From Ixodes scapularis (taxonomy: Eukaryota > Arthropoda > Arachnida > Ixodida > Ixodidae): a stretch of 64,000 nucleotides of DNA. The notes under the pieces are model-generated. The model did no database searches. It was given only the letters and a program-made list of their open reading frames with translations, and was not told the DNA's origin. Positions 52,632-63,752 of this stretch are shown here, piece by piece. The stretch is from contig NW_024609846.1 in assembly GCF_016920785.2 (NCBI RefSeq), positions 106,816,831 through 106,880,830 on the forward strand, read 5' to 3'. Each line of letters begins with the position of its first letter. Positions within the stretch are counted from its first letter, which is position 1. The position numbers were made by a program, and so were the translations under genes.

Positions 52632-54818
52632 TAACTATCTCCCTCACCAGCTGTCACCAGCTGTCTCGGGAAGATTTTGGAACGAATGGTCTTGCGGCGT
52701 CTAGACTGGCAGCTTGAGTCATCTGGTGCCCTTCCTAATCAACTGTCTGGCTTCCGCAAACTCCGCTGCACGATGGACGCGATCAGCGACCTTGTATCAG
52801 ACATGGAGAAATCGAAGGCCACAAAACAAGCTTTCACAGCCATATTCCTTGACATCAAAAAGGCCTTCGATTCAATTCCCCACAATACCATAATTACCCA
52901 GCTTATCAAACTTGGTGTGCAAGGTCGATCACTTGCATTTATACGTGCTTTCCTGACTGGTCGCACAATGTGCGTACGCCTAGGAGGATCCTGCAGTTCG
53001 AACCGTGCAGCAGCTCAAGGCGTTCCCCAGGGTAGTGTAATAAGCCCGTTTTTGTTCAACGTTGCCATGGACGCTTTGCCAGAGGCCATACAGTTGATGA
53101 ACATCGATACACCAGTAATAAACATTGCAATTTACGCTGATGACGTGGCCCTCTGGGCTTCTGCCCCAACAAAGGTGTACAGCAAGATGCAGCAAGCGCT
53201 ACAGGATGCTCTAACTATACTTGTGGACGAAATATCAAAGCTGGGTCTTACTCTCTCCACATCTAAATCAGCTGTCCTTCAGTACTATCCAACAGCCCCA
53301 GCTTCAATTAACAGAATCTGCGAAATCAGCGGAACAGAGGTAACGCGGGTTCGAACGTACTCCTACCTAGGGTTTCTACTAGATGACCGAATCTCCTGGC
53401 GCCCTGCAGTCAAGTTAACACTCATCAAATGTCGCCGACACGTCAATGCCATCCGTATGATCATAAGCAGCAGATGGGGAACACCTCAGGCAATGATGAT
53501 GCAACTGTATAGGGGCCTGATTCTTTCCAGACTAATGTATGCATTGCCATTAGTTCACATCAGCAACGCGCAGTCATTAGCCATTGAAACACTCCAACGA
53601 ATTGCTGTTCGATTATGTCTAGGCCTACCCAGGTACGCACCTAACATTCCGAGGCTAGTAGAAGGAAGGATGAACCTTGTTGAAAAACACGGCAAAGAAC
53701 TGACGCTTCGCCACATCGCACGGCAAACGACTTGCCAGCCAACGGGTTCTCTCCTGAACCGATTGCGCAGCCGTCCCCTCTCTCGTCTAGGATACCTCGC
53801 AACAGACTTTGAAGGGCTTATAGACGCCCCTGCTATGATCTACCTAGCTCCACCGCCATACGCGCAATCGCTGAAAATAAATGAGTCCAATCCCATGCTC
53901 AAAAACAAACAACTCGGGGCACAAATTGTCGCCCGAGGCCTCGCTGAAGAGCTAATAGAAGAATCTTTCGTAGGATGGGTACGTGCCTACACCGATGGCT
54001 CGGTGCTTCACACCTGTGAATAATCTACTGCAGCAATCTTCATCCCCGAACTTAATGTGACCAGATCAAGAAAACTCAGTTTTCATACCTCCTCCACAAC
54101 CGCTGAACTAGCCGCTCTTTGGCTTGACCTTGAAGCACTTGACGACATCTCCAACTGCGAAAAGGCAGTCCTTCTAACAGACTCCAGAGCAGCACTGGTG
54201 CTTCTCAGCAACCTAGACGATGCCCCCCAATATTCACGGTACGTTGCCCACACAGCAAGAAACTTGGAAACAAAAGGCTGGCAATTAGTATTTCAATGGC
54301 TGCCTTCGCACGTTGGCATCACAGGCAACGAGACAGCCGATCGTCTTGCAGCAGAAGCGCACCACCTTAATGTGCAAACACTCTATGTATCGAAAATCCA
54401 CGAGGCCAGACAACTTATACAGAAAGAAATAAAGCGACAACATCCTGATCCGCGAGTCTCTGGAGGAAGACCACCCGCACGTGTGCCCCCAAAGCTTTCA
54501 CGAGCCAGCGCCTCCATTCTGCATAGGCTTCGCACTGGATGTGCCTTCTCAGCAAAGGCCATTCATCGTCTGGACCCCACAATCAGCCCAAACTGCTCGA
54601 GCTGTGACGTTCCCGAGGATCTAGAACACCTCATCTGGGTCTGTCCAAGTTTAGCGGACGCGAGGAAATGTTTCCTCGATGGTCTACAGCTCGCAGGGGT
54701 TGCCCACGGGACAACTGAAGACATTCGTTTCCCCCCAGGCTCAGTAAGGGATGCCACTAGAACATTCGCCTTACTCATAACGTCCTTAGGAGATGCAGAT
54801 CTAATAGACCGGCTATAA
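52632..54818 (+). pseudogene. LINE no. 4 ORF2: RT and RNase H with one stop
   Basis: RT: ISLTSCLGKILERM, TAIFLDIKKAFDSIPH, AQGVPQGSVISPFLFNVAMD and IAIYADDVALWAS (YADD). RNase H: VRAYTDGSVLHTCE, then an in-frame TAA (54022), TTAELAALWLDLEAL, VLLTDSRAALVLL and QWLPSHVGITGNETADRLA with all acidic catalytic residues present. C-terminal zinc-like CSSCDVPEDLEHLIWVC. The TAA alone breaks the frame, so this could be a recent mutation or a base error. Confidence 0.87.
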
Positions 54819-55044
54819 GGCATGGTGCCATACGCCCCAATCCAGTGAACCGTCCACCCCCATAGGTAGTTTACACTACCTCCCACCCCCTACCTCTCCT
54901 TCCTCTCCTTTCTCTTTTCTACTTCCTTCTTTTGATCCCTTATCCCTAACCCTTCCCTACCCCGGAACTGAGTTGCCCCCCACAGAAGGTGTGGCCCACA
55001 TGTACCGGGATTTCTCTCTTCCCTCTCACCACTAATAAACTCTA
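52632..55044 (+). mobile_element. I-type LINE no. 4, 5'-truncated by the PLE
   Basis: ORF2 from RT block 4 onward (52632-54818), then a 3' UTR with pyrimidine-rich sequence and ACTAATAAACTC near 55032. The 5' half is missing where PLE no. 2 abuts it, so the PLE may have inserted into it or it may have been truncated on insertion. The ORF has one stop in about 730 codons, the best preserved LINE here. Confidence 0.82.
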
Positions 55045-56130
55045 ATGTATTCGACACTTTCACGACCTATAGGGGGCGCACCGGCGCCCATCAAAATGGC
55101 TGTCATCTGGATGATCGTCGTAGAAGAGCAGTACAATCCCGGGTGTGCGACGCGTAAGTAATTATAGTTTTGCTTTATAAGAGAAGTATTAGAGCCTTAA
55201 TTTATTTTTTCACGCCGGGAAGGTATAGGCAAACACATTTATTTTGAAGCCAATCATTCAGGAGCTAGAGAGTGCGATTCTCACACCGCGTTACCACCAT
55301 CGCTGAAAGTTGCGAATATAAAGTCTACATATATAACAACAATCGAGTACGTCAAGGTGCAACATGACTTGTGGTGCGAAGTCGTGATGTCATGGTACTA
55401 GAGACGTTCTAAATTTAGATCTATTGACGCAGTGAGTCACGTGACTACGTCACATGCCATCACGGGGCTACGTGACGTGACATTACTTGACAGCATGCAC
55501 GTTCCGTGACCTACGCGGTACTTGATTAACCGACATACCAATACAAAATCGTCACGAGAACCCACAATTTCGCAGACATTGCAGTTCTGCATATGACGAT
55601 TTAATCAGTACATAGAAATACAGCTGCCAATTTTTTATTCTCAAATATGCATTTTGCAATACTAACAAAACAAAAGCACAAAGAAACGTTTTAAACCGGT
55701 TATCGTTATATTTTTTTCCGGTTAACTTCCGGTTCCGTTCCAAGATGGCGGGGAAGATTTCGGTTCGGTTCAGTTTCGGTTCGGCTAAAAATAATGGATC
55801 GGTTCCGGTTCGACAATCTGGTAGCGATCACAGTCACGAGATGACTCCACTGCGTACGGCGCGAACAAAACAGTGTAACGGTGTTCCCTTAATCTCTTAT
55901 TTAGCCTAAATGAAAGATTGAGGGAACACCGTTACAACGTCGATGCCGTCATATCAGGACACCTCGGTGTGCATTGCCAGGATTGTGGTTGTTCTCCAAT
56001 TTTCACAGATTGTACAGTACTAAACAAAAACAAAAACAAAACCACAAGGGAAATACTCGAGCTCGAGAAAATGCTAGATTAGTGCATGCACTGCGTCAGC
56101 ACACCCTCTTTATCGTTATCCAAAAAAGAA
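55045..56130. other. non-coding, with a strong hairpin
   Basis: No supported frame. Around 55436-55485 degenerate CGTGAC/GTCACG words are repeated. At 55728-55800 the word CGGTTC recurs and CCAAGATGGCGG, a YY1-like site, occurs once. The 61 bp hairpin at 55875-55935 is listed separately. Confidence 0.4.
55875..55935. other. 61 bp near-perfect hairpin, 29 bp stem
   Basis: The arms GTAACGGTGTTCCCT...ATTTA and TAAAT...AGGGAACACCGTTAC pair at 26 of 29 positions with two further G-U pairs and one mismatch, around a loop of three bases. The outermost 15 pairs are perfect. It could be a microRNA-like precursor, the core of a tiny foldback element or a palindrome left by a rearrangement. Confidence 0.75.
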
Positions 56131-57757
56131 CTGTTGTTGTTGGATACTTTTTATTAATTTTTAGAAGGGGTACGACGCAACCGGTTTCATGCCTTGTCGT
56201 GAAGGGGAAGGGTATAAGGATGCAGGAATGGGAGAGGGGGTGCGAGGGCGGGAGGGGGAGAGGGCTTACAGAAGGCCCGCCAGACCGGCCATCCTCACGT
56301 AAGCCAAGAGTGAGTTGAAGACCCGCCTCTTGACCTGTCGGTGCCTGTCGGTCGGTACCGCACAGGCCTCGAACGTCATTTGTGGTGGTGGACCGAGCTG
56401 CGCGAGTGCTATGTCCCTCTCCTTTCGCCTTGCCGGGCACTCCCAGAGCAGGTGGCGCGGGGTGGCGAGATGCGCTGAGGACTGGGTGTTATTAGAAGTA
56501 TCGGGGATTAGCCCGGTGGTTTGATTGGCTTGAGGTGGCGATGTAGGGGTCGAACTAGACAGGTCGCATATTGCATGTTCTGGCGAATGTAGCCCGAAGC
56601 GGGCCAGGCGATACGGTGTCCATGCACAGCCGGTTGTGATTCGGCGTAGGGATGGAGGTCGGGCACTCAGGCAGCCGGGTGGACAGGCGCCGCTTGGTTT
56701 CGGTGCGCGGGTGCTGTGATGGTGAAGGGCCTGTGCTAGCGTCGGAGTCAGACGGTGCGTCCAAAGGTCGCAGAAGCGGCTGACCGGCCGAGGGGAGAGA
56801 CAAGAACGCCCTTGCCAGCCGGTGTGCCGCTTCATTGCCCTCTATGCCCGCGTGGCCCGCAACCCAAACGACCCTGATGTGTGCGGCCGATCCCAGGACC
56901 AACTCGAGTCCCGCTACAGCCGCCCGGATGGAGCAGACCGTTGGAGAGCGAGGGGGGGCCGAAGAAAGGCATGCCTTGACCGCTTCCGCAGGGTCTGTGT
57001 GCAGGAGGATCTCGGTGGGAGATAGCCCTCCGGTGGCGGTGTCGCGGAGCGCCAGTTCCGCTCCCAGCAGGACCGCCCGCAGCTCAGCCTCCAGCGAGTC
57101 AAGCCCCGGTGGAAGCCGGACACCAGTGGTCGACCCCAAGGACAGGCAACAGGCAGCTGCGGCAGTAGATCCGGATTCGGGATCCGCGGCCGCGTCACAG
57201 TAGTATCTGCGTACTTCGGGGCCGTCGGTGTTGACGTCACGTTCGTGCGCCGCAACTTGGGATCGTCGGCGGCCCGGATGGCCGCCTCCAGCATGGGATG
57301 GCGTCGGCTTGCCGGAGGTCAGGCATGGCAGACACCAAGGTGGAGGCGGTGTGGCTGGTGGTGGAACTCCCTCAACGGGTCGCAAGCCCAGCAACCCGAG
57401 AATGGATCGTCCCGGTCTGGACTGTGAAAGGCTGATGTGCTGCCCGAGGCATGCCTCGTGTTACAGGTCTCCGATGGTGCTGAGTCCAGCATGGGCCTGC
57501 AGCGTGTCAACCGGCGTGAAGTTCGGCAGCCCCGTGACGATACGCATGGCACGCCGATTAAGGACCTTTAGGGCCTCACGCTGTTTCCTGGTGATGCCTA
57601 CGTGCTGTGCCCCGTAAAGCATCTTGGCTTGGATGAGGCTCCTGACAAGCATGCGTAATGAGTGGGTGTCGGCGCCCCAGTCCTTAGCTCTGGTGCGACG
57701 GCTAAGGTGCAGCATATGTAGATATATAAGAACTGCAGTTTCTTGACCAAGCATGAC
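56131..57757 (-). mobile_element. I-type LINE no. 5, 5'-truncated
   Basis: On the minus strand: RT thumb, RNase H, C-terminal region, then a 3' UTR with AATAAAAAGTATC and a CAACAACAAC tail at about 56131-56142. The 5' end stops at about 57757 next to a PLE fragment. GC-rich coding sequence, different from LINE no. 3 and 4. Confidence 0.78.
56266..57754 (-). pseudogene. LINE no. 5 ORF2 remnant: RT thumb, RNase H and C-terminus
   Basis: Pieces in order: LVRSLIQAKMLYGAQHVG and AMRIVTGLPNFTPVDTLQ (RT thumb, 57754-57461); YYCDAAADPESGSTAAA, DSLEAELRAVLLGAELAL, ILLHTDPAEAVKAC and VVWVAGHAGIEGNEAAHRLA (RNase H, D-E-D-D/H pattern); then a C-terminal frame with TPRHLLWECPARRKERD and VKRRVFNSLLAYVRMAG ending at 56266. 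At least two frameshifts, near 57400 and 56800. Confidence 0.77.
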
Positions 57758-57990
57758 TAGTTTCGGGTGGGTGCCGATTAGTGATGCAGGAATTTTAGCC
57801 TCTTTATGTTGTTTTTGAAGATTTTTACGATGTGCATCTTATATCTTCCGAGCTTGTTTGTGTTGTTGCCGGTAATATATACCGAGCTGCAGTGGAAATA
57901 AAGTTCAGTTGTAACTAGCGCTGTGTCTGTGTCTCCTTCTGTGTCCGTCGTCTTGTTGCACTTTTTAATCATTACGAATCACCAACTTGC
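57758..57990 (+). mobile_element. Penelope-like terminal fragment no. 4
   Basis: AATAAAGTTCAGTTGTAACT, GCGCTGTGTCTGTGTC and a decayed ORF start (CACCAACTTGCCCAACT in place of AACCAACTAGCCCAG) match the pLTR to ORF junctions of the other PLEs. No RT remains. Confidence 0.5.
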
Positions 57991-58551
57991 CCAACTTTCT
58001 ACCCTCGTTACTATAGTAGGTGACGGGTTAAGAGTAAAGTGGAAGCTCCTGTCACCTCTTTCCACTTTGGAGCTCTGCTAAAGGGGAAAGGAGTGAGTAG
58101 ACACTGCTTGGGGGGGGGGGGGGGGGGGGGGGGCAGAGAAAGCAGTAACCTCTCTCTACCCCATGGCTCATCTCCAGTCGTTCGACTCGCCAACATTTCG
58201 GGGGTACAAATGGGATGGGCGGGCTAACATCTTAAGTCCAACTAATATTAAAAATGAGTCAGCATGTACTAGAGTTAAAAAAACAAGATCAAAGTACAGG
58301 CGCCATAATATGTTGTTTTTCTTTGGTCCCCGTCGGCAAGGTTGACATCATAAACCGATGCGCGATTAGATACGCGCAAGCGACATATCTATAGATGGCT
58401 TGCACATGACGTCTGCCATGCTGGTGTCAGAAGCCTGCCGGTAACGCAGTGGAAGGTGTGGTGTCACGCGTCAATGAGGGTCTAGGGACATTTAATAATA
58501 CACTAAAGGCTACGCTGTCACGCGTCCAGGCTACATTTCAATGGGTGTAGG
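57991..58551. other. no gene seen; poly-G tract
   Basis: Contains an uninterrupted run of 24 G (58110-58133) and otherwise unremarkable sequence. Confidence 0.45.
58110..58133. repeat. G24 homopolymer
   Basis: Twenty-four consecutive G. Such tracts can form G-quadruplexes and are also prone to length error in assemblies. Confidence 0.95.
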
Positions 58552-59376
58552 TCAATATGGTCCCGGACAGAATAGTCCCGGACAATTTGGTCCCGAGTGC
58601 AATCCTGGACAAAATGCTCCCAAGTAAATTTGTCGACACTTTTGACCCTCTGTCTAAAATGTCTCTGTTATCTGTAGCGATTACTTTTAAGGTGAGTGAT
58701 AGAAATGGAATACGATCCATTCGTCGCATGTCGATTAGTCATAGAAAGAATGAAGGCAATTTATCGTGCAGGTACCGTATGTTTCGATGCAATGTTAGAA
58801 AAATTACAATGGAAATAAACATGCTCTTGAACACATGACACGTTTTATTATGTTCCAACAAAAGGCCTACGATGTTGAAGCGGCGCTTGGTGTGGGAACG
58901 TGTTAATATGGCCCACGCCCTTCAGAAGGTCATTCATGGTACGGCTCGCTTATACGTACTGTGTGCACATTGTTAGCAGTCGCTGTTACATTTCTCTTTA
59001 GACTGGTTCCAACTGAATTTAAACGCATGAAAAGAAGAATGGTGAAAATTATGCGCAAAAAAATATAAACTCTAGATGAACAAACGGCTCGCAACATAAG
59101 TATTTTGTGAATCACAATTAATAACCGAAACCTGTGAAGACCAAGCAATAAAAAACAAACTTCAAAATGACCAGCAGCTCATATCATAAATGTTTAGCAA
59201 AAATAAATACACGCAATCTACAAACCTCTCAAACGAAAAAAAAAAAATGCCGCGAAAATTATTTGGGACCATTTTGGCCGGCCTAGTACTCGGGACCATA
59301 TTATCCGGGTCCATTTTCTCCGGGACCATTTTGCCCGGGACCATAATGTCTGGGATTATATGGTCCGGATCCTTAT
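58552..59376. mobile_element. unclassified element with phased 16 bp repeat arrays at both ends
   Basis: The left end (58554-58630) has four to five imperfect units of ATGGTCCCGGACAAA at about 16 bp spacing; the right end (59262-59375) has six to seven units of the reverse complement (GGGACCATTTT type). Units therefore point inward from both sides of an 825 bp segment. The interior is AT-rich and has no recognisable protein. This fits a non-autonomous DNA element with subterminal binding-site arrays, but no known superfamily could be assigned. Confidence 0.55.
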
Positions 59377-60355
59377 TTCAACATAAAATGTAGTATTTGG
59401 ATTGTAGTTTCCTATTTACCAATATATCTAAACACAAATAATAAATATTTCTTACTAAATTTGCTCAAAGGGTCTCATGCAGTGCCTTTGTTTCGTTAAT
59501 ATTTTTAGGTGTTTTTATATGTTGGAAACCCGACAGGTGCACCACTAAGCAGCTCTACTCTTAAAGCACTTAAAGCACTCTTAAAGCACTTGAAATAATC
59601 TCAACAATGCGTTTGTCGAATGGAGAGGTGGTTTTCTCCAAGCACTGAGAGCACCTCGTTTGATTTCTTTGAGGGACGCAAAGTTGTCGGTGCGGATTAT
59701 ACCGTTTAGTTATGCTGGGCCTTTCTGCTTGAAGGCTTGCTTTTACACCCCTATCGATTTTTTATGCGCAAGCTTGTTTTTTTATTTATACAGTAGCGGA
59801 GCGTTTTCATTCACGGGTCAAAAAGATTCCCGGTGGTACCATTTGAAGGAGATATACTACTTCGCAATGTTTTGGTCTACCACCCATACGTCCCATGTAA
59901 ATGTCTTCACCCCGGTCATGCTTAATTGCTCTCTCAACTATAGTCCAGAGAGGTTTTACGTATTTGGTTTTCGTCATAATTCTATCTCCGACGGTAGAAC
60001 ACAGCTCATTTCACCTCGTGCAGTCAACTTGAAGACATAAAACATGCCTGATGGGCGCAACCAACATACGAGGACCACAGAGAGGCACTAATGGATACTT
60101 TCAGCAAGGTTGACATCAACGCCAGCACAACTCAAAAGCTCATGTGCTCGAAAAGTGCACGAACTAATTGGTTCGCGGCACCCTAACCGGTGCTTGACCT
60201 GATGGATGCGGCGAATCTGTCTTCTGGACATTGAAAAACAAAATGACAACCTAATCAATGCATATCGCAACATACAAAACGTCCGCCCTAATTGCTCTAT
60301 GCGTCCCGATGGAAAAGCTATGTACAGTCTTCACTCTTTTTTTTCTCCTGCAGCT
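59377..60355. other. no gene seen
   Basis: AT-rich. At 59560-59595 CTTAAAGCA is repeated four times. A frame at 59660-60040 lacks motifs and is not supported. Confidence 0.4.
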
Positions 60356-60357
60356 AT

Positions 60358-61050
60358 ATAGGATACGGTCCATTTGTCACATGGCGATTCGTCACAGGAC
60401 GACTGGTAACAGGCCCGTTGGTCACAGCGGAACATTGGTCATAGGATGATTTGTCACTGGGGCAACTCGAGCACAATGGTTCGTCCCCTAAAATATGTTT
60501 TGGTCTATTCCGCTCAACCGGGCAAGGTTAACCGAAATAGAACAAAAACATATTTTAGGTTGGCCTGAATAGGCAAGGTTGACCCAAGGTCATCATGGTT
60601 GATTGAGGGTGAAGAAGTGTTGTGATCGAGAGTGAACAAGTGTTGTGATCGAGAGTGAACAAGTGTTGTGTTATTCCCAGAAAATAGAAGTGGTCACGAC
60701 AGAGAAAGGTGGAGCGATGCTGACTCGCGACGGGTTTCTGTGTAAGTACATGTAGTAGGAGGAACAACGCACTGTTGCATTGGAGTTGCCGCAAAAGATA
60801 TTGGGGGGACCCAACCGAGATCTGCCTAAAGTCGTCTAACCAGCAGGTCTGTGCCAAAACATGTTTTACGTTTAGCATTGAAATATTTGATTTTTTAATC
60901 ACTTGTTTATGTTACAATGGGAAATCGTAAAACTCCGCATAACAATTTGTCGGGCACTCCTTCGGCCGTTAGGGATGTCGCCGAGCTTGAAATGCCCACT
61001 TCGTCGCCACTTCGACATCGATGAAACGAAGATCTCACAGGCTGAAGGTG
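60358..61050 (+). mobile_element. unclassified element X, copy 1
   Basis: Starts GGATACGGTCCATTTGTCAC and continues as a run of phased imperfect repeats of about 15-16 bp (GTCACAGGACGACTG type) to about 60485. A body with TGATCGAGAGTGAACAAG repeated twice (60617-60660), and a TTTATGTTACAATGGGAAATC segment near 60905 follow. The same order recurs at 61883-62660. No coding sequence identified. Confidence 0.5.
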
Positions 61051-61063
61051 GCAGAAACGTTTA

Positions 61064-61243
61064 AGGCCAGTTCACACATTTGCAATCAGGTAGGACCGAC
61101 TGAGACAAGGCCGGTTTATTAAACCTCTTGTGTCGTCGTAGAACCGGATGCGCTACTGCGGAGCTCCTACACCGTCGCAAGAAGCTTAAAAACCGGTCTT
61201 GTCTTGGTCGGTCCTTCTCGGTTGCAAGTGTGCTAACAGGACC
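61064..61243. mobile_element. MITE related to 21234-21441
   Basis: Left arm GGCCAGTTCACACATTTGCA, right arm inverse TGCAAGTGTGCTAACAGG; interior arms share GGACCGAC and AGACAAG plus CCGGTTT in both orientations. TTAA precedes the left end (61060-61063). About 180 bp. Confidence 0.6.
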
Positions 61244-61667
61244 CTACAGGCGCGTTAAAAATTAAATGGACACATCGACGGCAACAGGCAGACATTTCAT
61301 TGCTGGACAGCACGACAGCACCCGCCAGATTGACAGCCTAGTGCAGTGGCTCGAAACATTGCGTTTTGAGGTCTTGGACTTCTCATATCGGAATGGTAAA
61401 GTTTCTTTCCTAAGCATTTTCTATTCGAAACATATTTGTACATCTACATTATTTCTAGCAACCTGTAACAATTATTACGTGGTATCTATGCATGCTCGAA
61501 TGATTATGCACATCCTCCGGCATTGCATACATTTACATGCATATTGCTTTTTAATAAAGCATCCCGTTCTATTGTTCTAACTGCTCACTCGTCAGAGACC
61601 ATAGCTATTTACTGAAAATTGCGATTTGTATATTATTATATCCTTTTCTGCGCTGTCAATGTGACCA
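61244..61667. other. no gene seen
   Basis: Short frame at 61266-61580 without motif; AT-rich. Confidence 0.4.
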
Positions 61668-61845
61668 GAGTTGTACGTAATCCGTTACAAGTAACGAAAT
61701 TACTTGTAATCCCTTACATTTATCGGTAATTTAGTAACGGAATAATTACATATTTTCTAGAGTAATTTTAAAGTAATTCCCTTACATTTTTTACGTAACG
61801 GATTCCTTGTAATCTGTTACATTTTTTTTTTCAGGACCAGCCCCC
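61668..61845. mobile_element. hAT-like fragment
   Basis: Begins CAGAGTTGTACGTAATCCGT, and has multiple GTAAC/GTTAC words (AAGTAACG, TAGTAACGG, ACGTAACGG), the pattern of hAT subterminal repeats. The other end is not clear, so it is a fragment. Confidence 0.5.
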
Positions 61846-61882
61846 CCCCCCCCCTTCCCCCCTTTTAAAGAGAAGGTCGTTT

Positions 61883-62660
61883 TCAGGGGATACGGTCTAT
61901 TCGTCACATGCACACTCGTCACAGGATGATTGGTCACAGGACGATTGGTCACAGGACGATTCGTCACACAGGAACATTTGTCATAGGATGACTCGTCACG
62001 CGGCCAACCGGTCCCACAATTGTTCGTCCCCAAAAAAATGTATTGTTCAATTTGGCTCGGGCGGACAAAGTGGCTAACTTAGTATCTTAGTATGTGTTTG
62101 GCTTCCGAAAGGCGAAGAATTTGTAACAATTGTTTTAGCTTCTGGTTCGGTCCCGAACATTGAATGTTGCTTCGGCCTCACAAAGCGGGTCACCTCTTAT
62201 CTCAGCATGTCTTACGCTTCTCAAGGTCAAAGAATTTGTAACAGACGTTTTAGCTTCTGGGTCCGTCCCGAACGGTGAATGCGGAGGCCATACAAGAGTG
62301 ACTATTTTTGAACTATGACTACATTCAAAATAATGGAGGTGATCGCAACAGGGAGAGGTAGAGCCATGATGCTGCACGAGGGGTACTCGTACACTCAGCA
62401 GAAAGAATTCCGATACTTATTGATTTTGTCGAATAGGTGTATGCAAGGCAAAAGTAAAAACTGATTTGGCTGTCAGTCGGATTGCTGCTCGTTCAAGCCA
62501 GCAACTGAGATCAACCTGCTGAAGACTCGTAATATAATGAAAGTAAAAGCGGGGGAGTATTGTAAGATTAGGTTTCCTAACCATTGGTTTATGTGACAGT
62601 GGGAAGTCGTGAAACTCCACATTAGGGAATGTGGGCAGTTGTTGAAGCGAAGCCACCGGT
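61883..62660 (+). mobile_element. unclassified element X, copy 2
   Basis: Starts GGGGATACGGTCTATTCGTC and carries a phased array (GGTCACAGGACGATTG units) to about 62020, followed by a body diverged from copy 1 (60358) but with the same landmarks: CGTCCCC/AAAA, GTGATCGCAACAGGGAGAGG, and TTTATGTGACAGTGGGAAGTC. The two copies are 1.5 kb apart in the same orientation. Confidence 0.5.
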
Positions 62661-62892
62661 CTTCAAACAATATATGGCGCCGTTTGGCACGGGAGACAAG
62701 AGATGGCGCAAGCGGTCGCGACGACAACGGCCGCCAAAGAACGAGCATACGGCGCCGAGAGCCGGCGACAAATAGCAGACGATATTTTCGACTCACAAGC
62801 GGCGCGAGTTTTTTCGGTGTCAGTTGCCAATGCATAATTTTATCATCCTTACTAATAAAACACGTTGAATGGACACCAGTATTGCGGAGTTG

Positions 62893-63048
62893 CCACTCCG
62901 GAGTTGGAATGATTCCGGAATCATTCCGCATTTTTGCGACCCCGGAATGGAATGGGAATGGAATGGCGGCAACGTTCAGGGGAATGGAATGGGTATGGAA
63001 TTAGATGCCTTTTGCCCGGAATGGAATGGGAATGGAATGAGCCAGGTT
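62893..63048. repeat. GGAATG-type tandem repeat
   Basis: Repeated GGAATG, GGAATGGAATGGGAATGG and GATTCCGGAATCATTCCG words over about 155 bp; irregular, non-coding. Confidence 0.75.

Positions 63049-63051
<3 letters not shown>

Positions 63052-63124
<73 letters not shown>
63052..63124. repeat. (TA)n followed by T15
   Basis: About 59 bp of TA repeat, then 14-15 T. The Ile-Tyr frames read from it are artefacts. Confidence 0.95.
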
Positions 63125-63752
63125 ACGTTTAGTTATACCGAGCCAGTCAGGGAGTCGGTTGTTCTGAAATAAAATGAGCGGGAAACTGCGAACCCGCGTA
63201 AGGCCCTGACAGACTTATACGCAAAAAAAAATTCTATACAAAAAACAAGCGTCAATGCAAAGAACGGAGGGGGGAGGGGGGGGGGGGCGGCGGTGGCGCC
63301 TTTCATTAGTTTAAGTTCGACACATATCCGAAGGCGTCTGCGCCTGTAATATTGCACGGCTCAAAAGTACGTCATCAGCCGACGTGAACGTGACCCGCTG
63401 CTCTGGTGATCCGATGCCCAGGAGCAAGGCCAGACGGACGTGGCCTCGCTGTGCGGACCCAGACTTCGTACACCTGCGACTCGTCTCGAGCGCGCTGTTT
63501 CTCGGAGAGCTCGCACCTGTGCCGGCCATCTCAGGTCGCAATCCACGAGGTCTCTGTTTGAATGATGCTAGGCAAAACTTGAAGACTGCCATTCATGTGT
63601 TGGAGGCGGAGAGTCGGCAGGAAAGACCGTCACAACAGGGATGTCACAGTATCGATTTTTCAACCTTAACAGAAGATAAGACACGTGCTTCAGGATGCTT
63701 CAGGTGGTCCACGTTTCTTGGAAATTCCAGATGCAACTGCCTGCACGGTCTT
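63125..63752. other. no gene seen
   Basis: Contains a G-rich run near 63268-63290. Overlapping frames on both strands at 63311-63785 have no recognised motif. Confidence 0.4.

Noticed and set aside
62869..63167. Frames reading Ile-Tyr and Gly-Met-Glu-Trp repeats
   Set aside because: They are translations of GGAATG and TA simple repeats.
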